Positions 62,934-64,000 of a stretch of 64,000 nucleotides of DNA are shown one piece after another. This stretch comes from Macrobrachium rosenbergii. Taxonomy: Eukaryota > Arthropoda > Malacostraca > Decapoda > Palaemonidae. Each line of letters starts with the position of its first letter. Position 1 is the first letter of the stretch. The position numbers and the translations under genes are program-made. A model generated the notes under the pieces. The model worked only from the letters and a program-made list of their open reading frames with translations, made no database searches and was not told the DNA's origin. The stretch is from contig NC_089767.1 of assembly GCF_040412425.1 (NCBI RefSeq), positions 41,959,009-42,023,008 of the forward strand. Reading direction: 5' to 3'.

Positions 62934-63070
62934 AGAGAACTTGAACAACGACCCTTACCTTATATCACAGATGGACAGTGATCAGTACGTACCAGTGTTT
63001 ATATTGGCGAATTGCTCTCAGTTCAAGAATATCACTAATGATCACAGCATTATTGTGGAGGCTTTGAAAG
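62934..63070 (+). CDS. Larp4: LARP4-like exon: core of La motif
   Basis: The acceptor is TTTTGTTTTTTCAG (ends 62933) and the donor AAAG|GTATGT (cut after 63070). The exon reads ENLNNDPYLISQMDSDQYVP, then VFILANCSQFKNITNDHSII and VEALK. ENLxxDxYLxSQMDSDQxxP is the diagnostic core of the LARP4/4B La motif, including the aromatic and Asp residues of the RNA-binding pocket. It ends in phase 1. The remaining La-module sequence (RRM-like domain) must lie beyond the right edge, so the gene is partial here. The preceding intron (61045-62933) is 1,889 bp. This is the firmest gene identification in the window. Confidence 0.95.
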
Positions 63071-63787
63071 GTATGTGTATGCTACAAGACATCTAATGAT
63101 TAAAAATTCAAGTATAATCAAAGGAAGGGGGGCATCATTTAGTACTTATATTATGTCAGCCTAGTATTGTATACAATGAATTTCTAAAATGTACCACACT
63201 TTGTATGGAAAATGTAAATTTATAAACATTAAATTAGGAGGGGACCATGTTTAGAGTACTGCATTTTCAATTTTAAGTTTCCAAAATCGACCAAAGGTAC
63301 AGATATATTACATTTCAGCTCTACATTCCGTGTTCAGTAGTTTGTTTTAAGGCAGATTTCCTGGTGGTTTGTTACATTGTGTTTTTTGGTACGTTGCAAA
63401 AAGTATGCATTTAAATCACTGGTCATAGAGCATACAAGTTGAGTATGCAGCGATAGCATAACTACTTTACTGTTTTAAGACAATATAATTAGGCAGTTTA
63501 GCCTGTAGCTAGTTGATAAGACGAACCACACCTGTCTGGGTTTGAACTGCAAAGCATCTGTGCCTGGTATTGTAATGTTGGCCTGCTAAGTCAAGGTGAG
63601 CAATTCAGCTCCCCAAAAGGGAAGATTATTCGATCAGCTTTTAATCCCAGTAGACTTAGGATACTTATATTTAAATATTTAGGTACACACAATGGCGCAC
63701 AACTTGAAATTCTGGTAAATATGTGTGCAATCTGGACTTTGACAATTGAGTTTTGACATTTACAAAGTTCTGTCAGTGATTTTTTCC

Positions 63788-64000
63788 CCCATCAGTGCAT
63801 CTCATATGGTAAACTGTAGGCATTATTTAGGTTTCCTTGCAGTCCCTCTGGCCCTTAGCTGCAACCCCTTGCATTCTTTTTATTGTACTCCAGTTCATAT
63901 TATCTGTCTCCCGTCTTACTTCCCATTCTCCTTACGGTCAATTCATCGCGCAGCTGCGAGGTTTCCATCCTGTTGCACCTTTAAAACTTCCGTACTCTCA
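63788..64000 (+). repeat. Family B dispersed repeat, copy 10 (cut by window edge)
   Basis: The copy lies in the intron after the La-motif exon. It has CAGTGCATCTCATATGGTAA in place of the usual hairpin and runs off the right edge near the TACTCTCA position. Confidence 0.8.

Overview
The window is nuclear DNA from a eukaryote. Huge introns, GT-AG exon borders, dense AT, CT/GA and TTA microsatellites, many interspersed repeats and several minisatellites point to an arthropod, most likely a decapod crustacean (shrimp, prawn or crayfish type). That placement rests on general resemblance, not on a search. There are no prokaryotic operons, CRISPR arrays or convincing rRNA genes.

One host gene can be supported, on the + strand: a La-related protein of the LARP4/4B family. 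Its La motif is split over the exons at 60357-61044 and 62934-63070 and the gene runs off the right edge. Upstream, two alternative 5' routes fit the same acceptor at 60357 in the same phase. The distal route uses a Gly/RGG/His/Pro-rich exon (about 20460-21130) and a Gly-rich exon with a PAM2-like LNPxAxxF motif (27929-28232). The proximal route is a short ATG-containing exon (51212-51272) in a GC-rich stretch with five GCCATCT/AGATGGC (YY1/Pho-type) sites. If both are used, the gene makes PAM2-plus and PAM2-minus proteins. The start codon of the distal form is not found.

The rest is repeats. Region 1-20390: family A and B repeats, 27-bp, 38-bp and 31-bp minisatellites, CT-rich segmental duplications, foldback elements E and C, and a decayed LINE (17085-18440) with a 65-71 bp tandem array inside its reverse transcriptase. 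Region 21131-27928 (candidate intron): a tRNA-derived SINE, A and B copies and a 34-bp array. Region 28233-60356 (candidate intron of the long form): A and B copies, an hAT-like MITE with CAGTGGTTCT ends, a tRNA-like SINE head, 45-bp and 33-bp arrays, paired inverted copies of foldback family D, and a second decayed LINE (about 56400-58685) whose 3' tail also occurs as a truncated copy at 45555-45790.

Four structured families (A, C, D, E) are foldback-type DNA built of perfect or near-perfect hairpins. Family A (eight copies) is the most elaborate. No coding sequence for mobilising them was seen. Apart from the LARP4-like gene and the two LINE relics, the open frames I checked fall in microsatellites, minisatellites or dispersed repeats, or lack other support.
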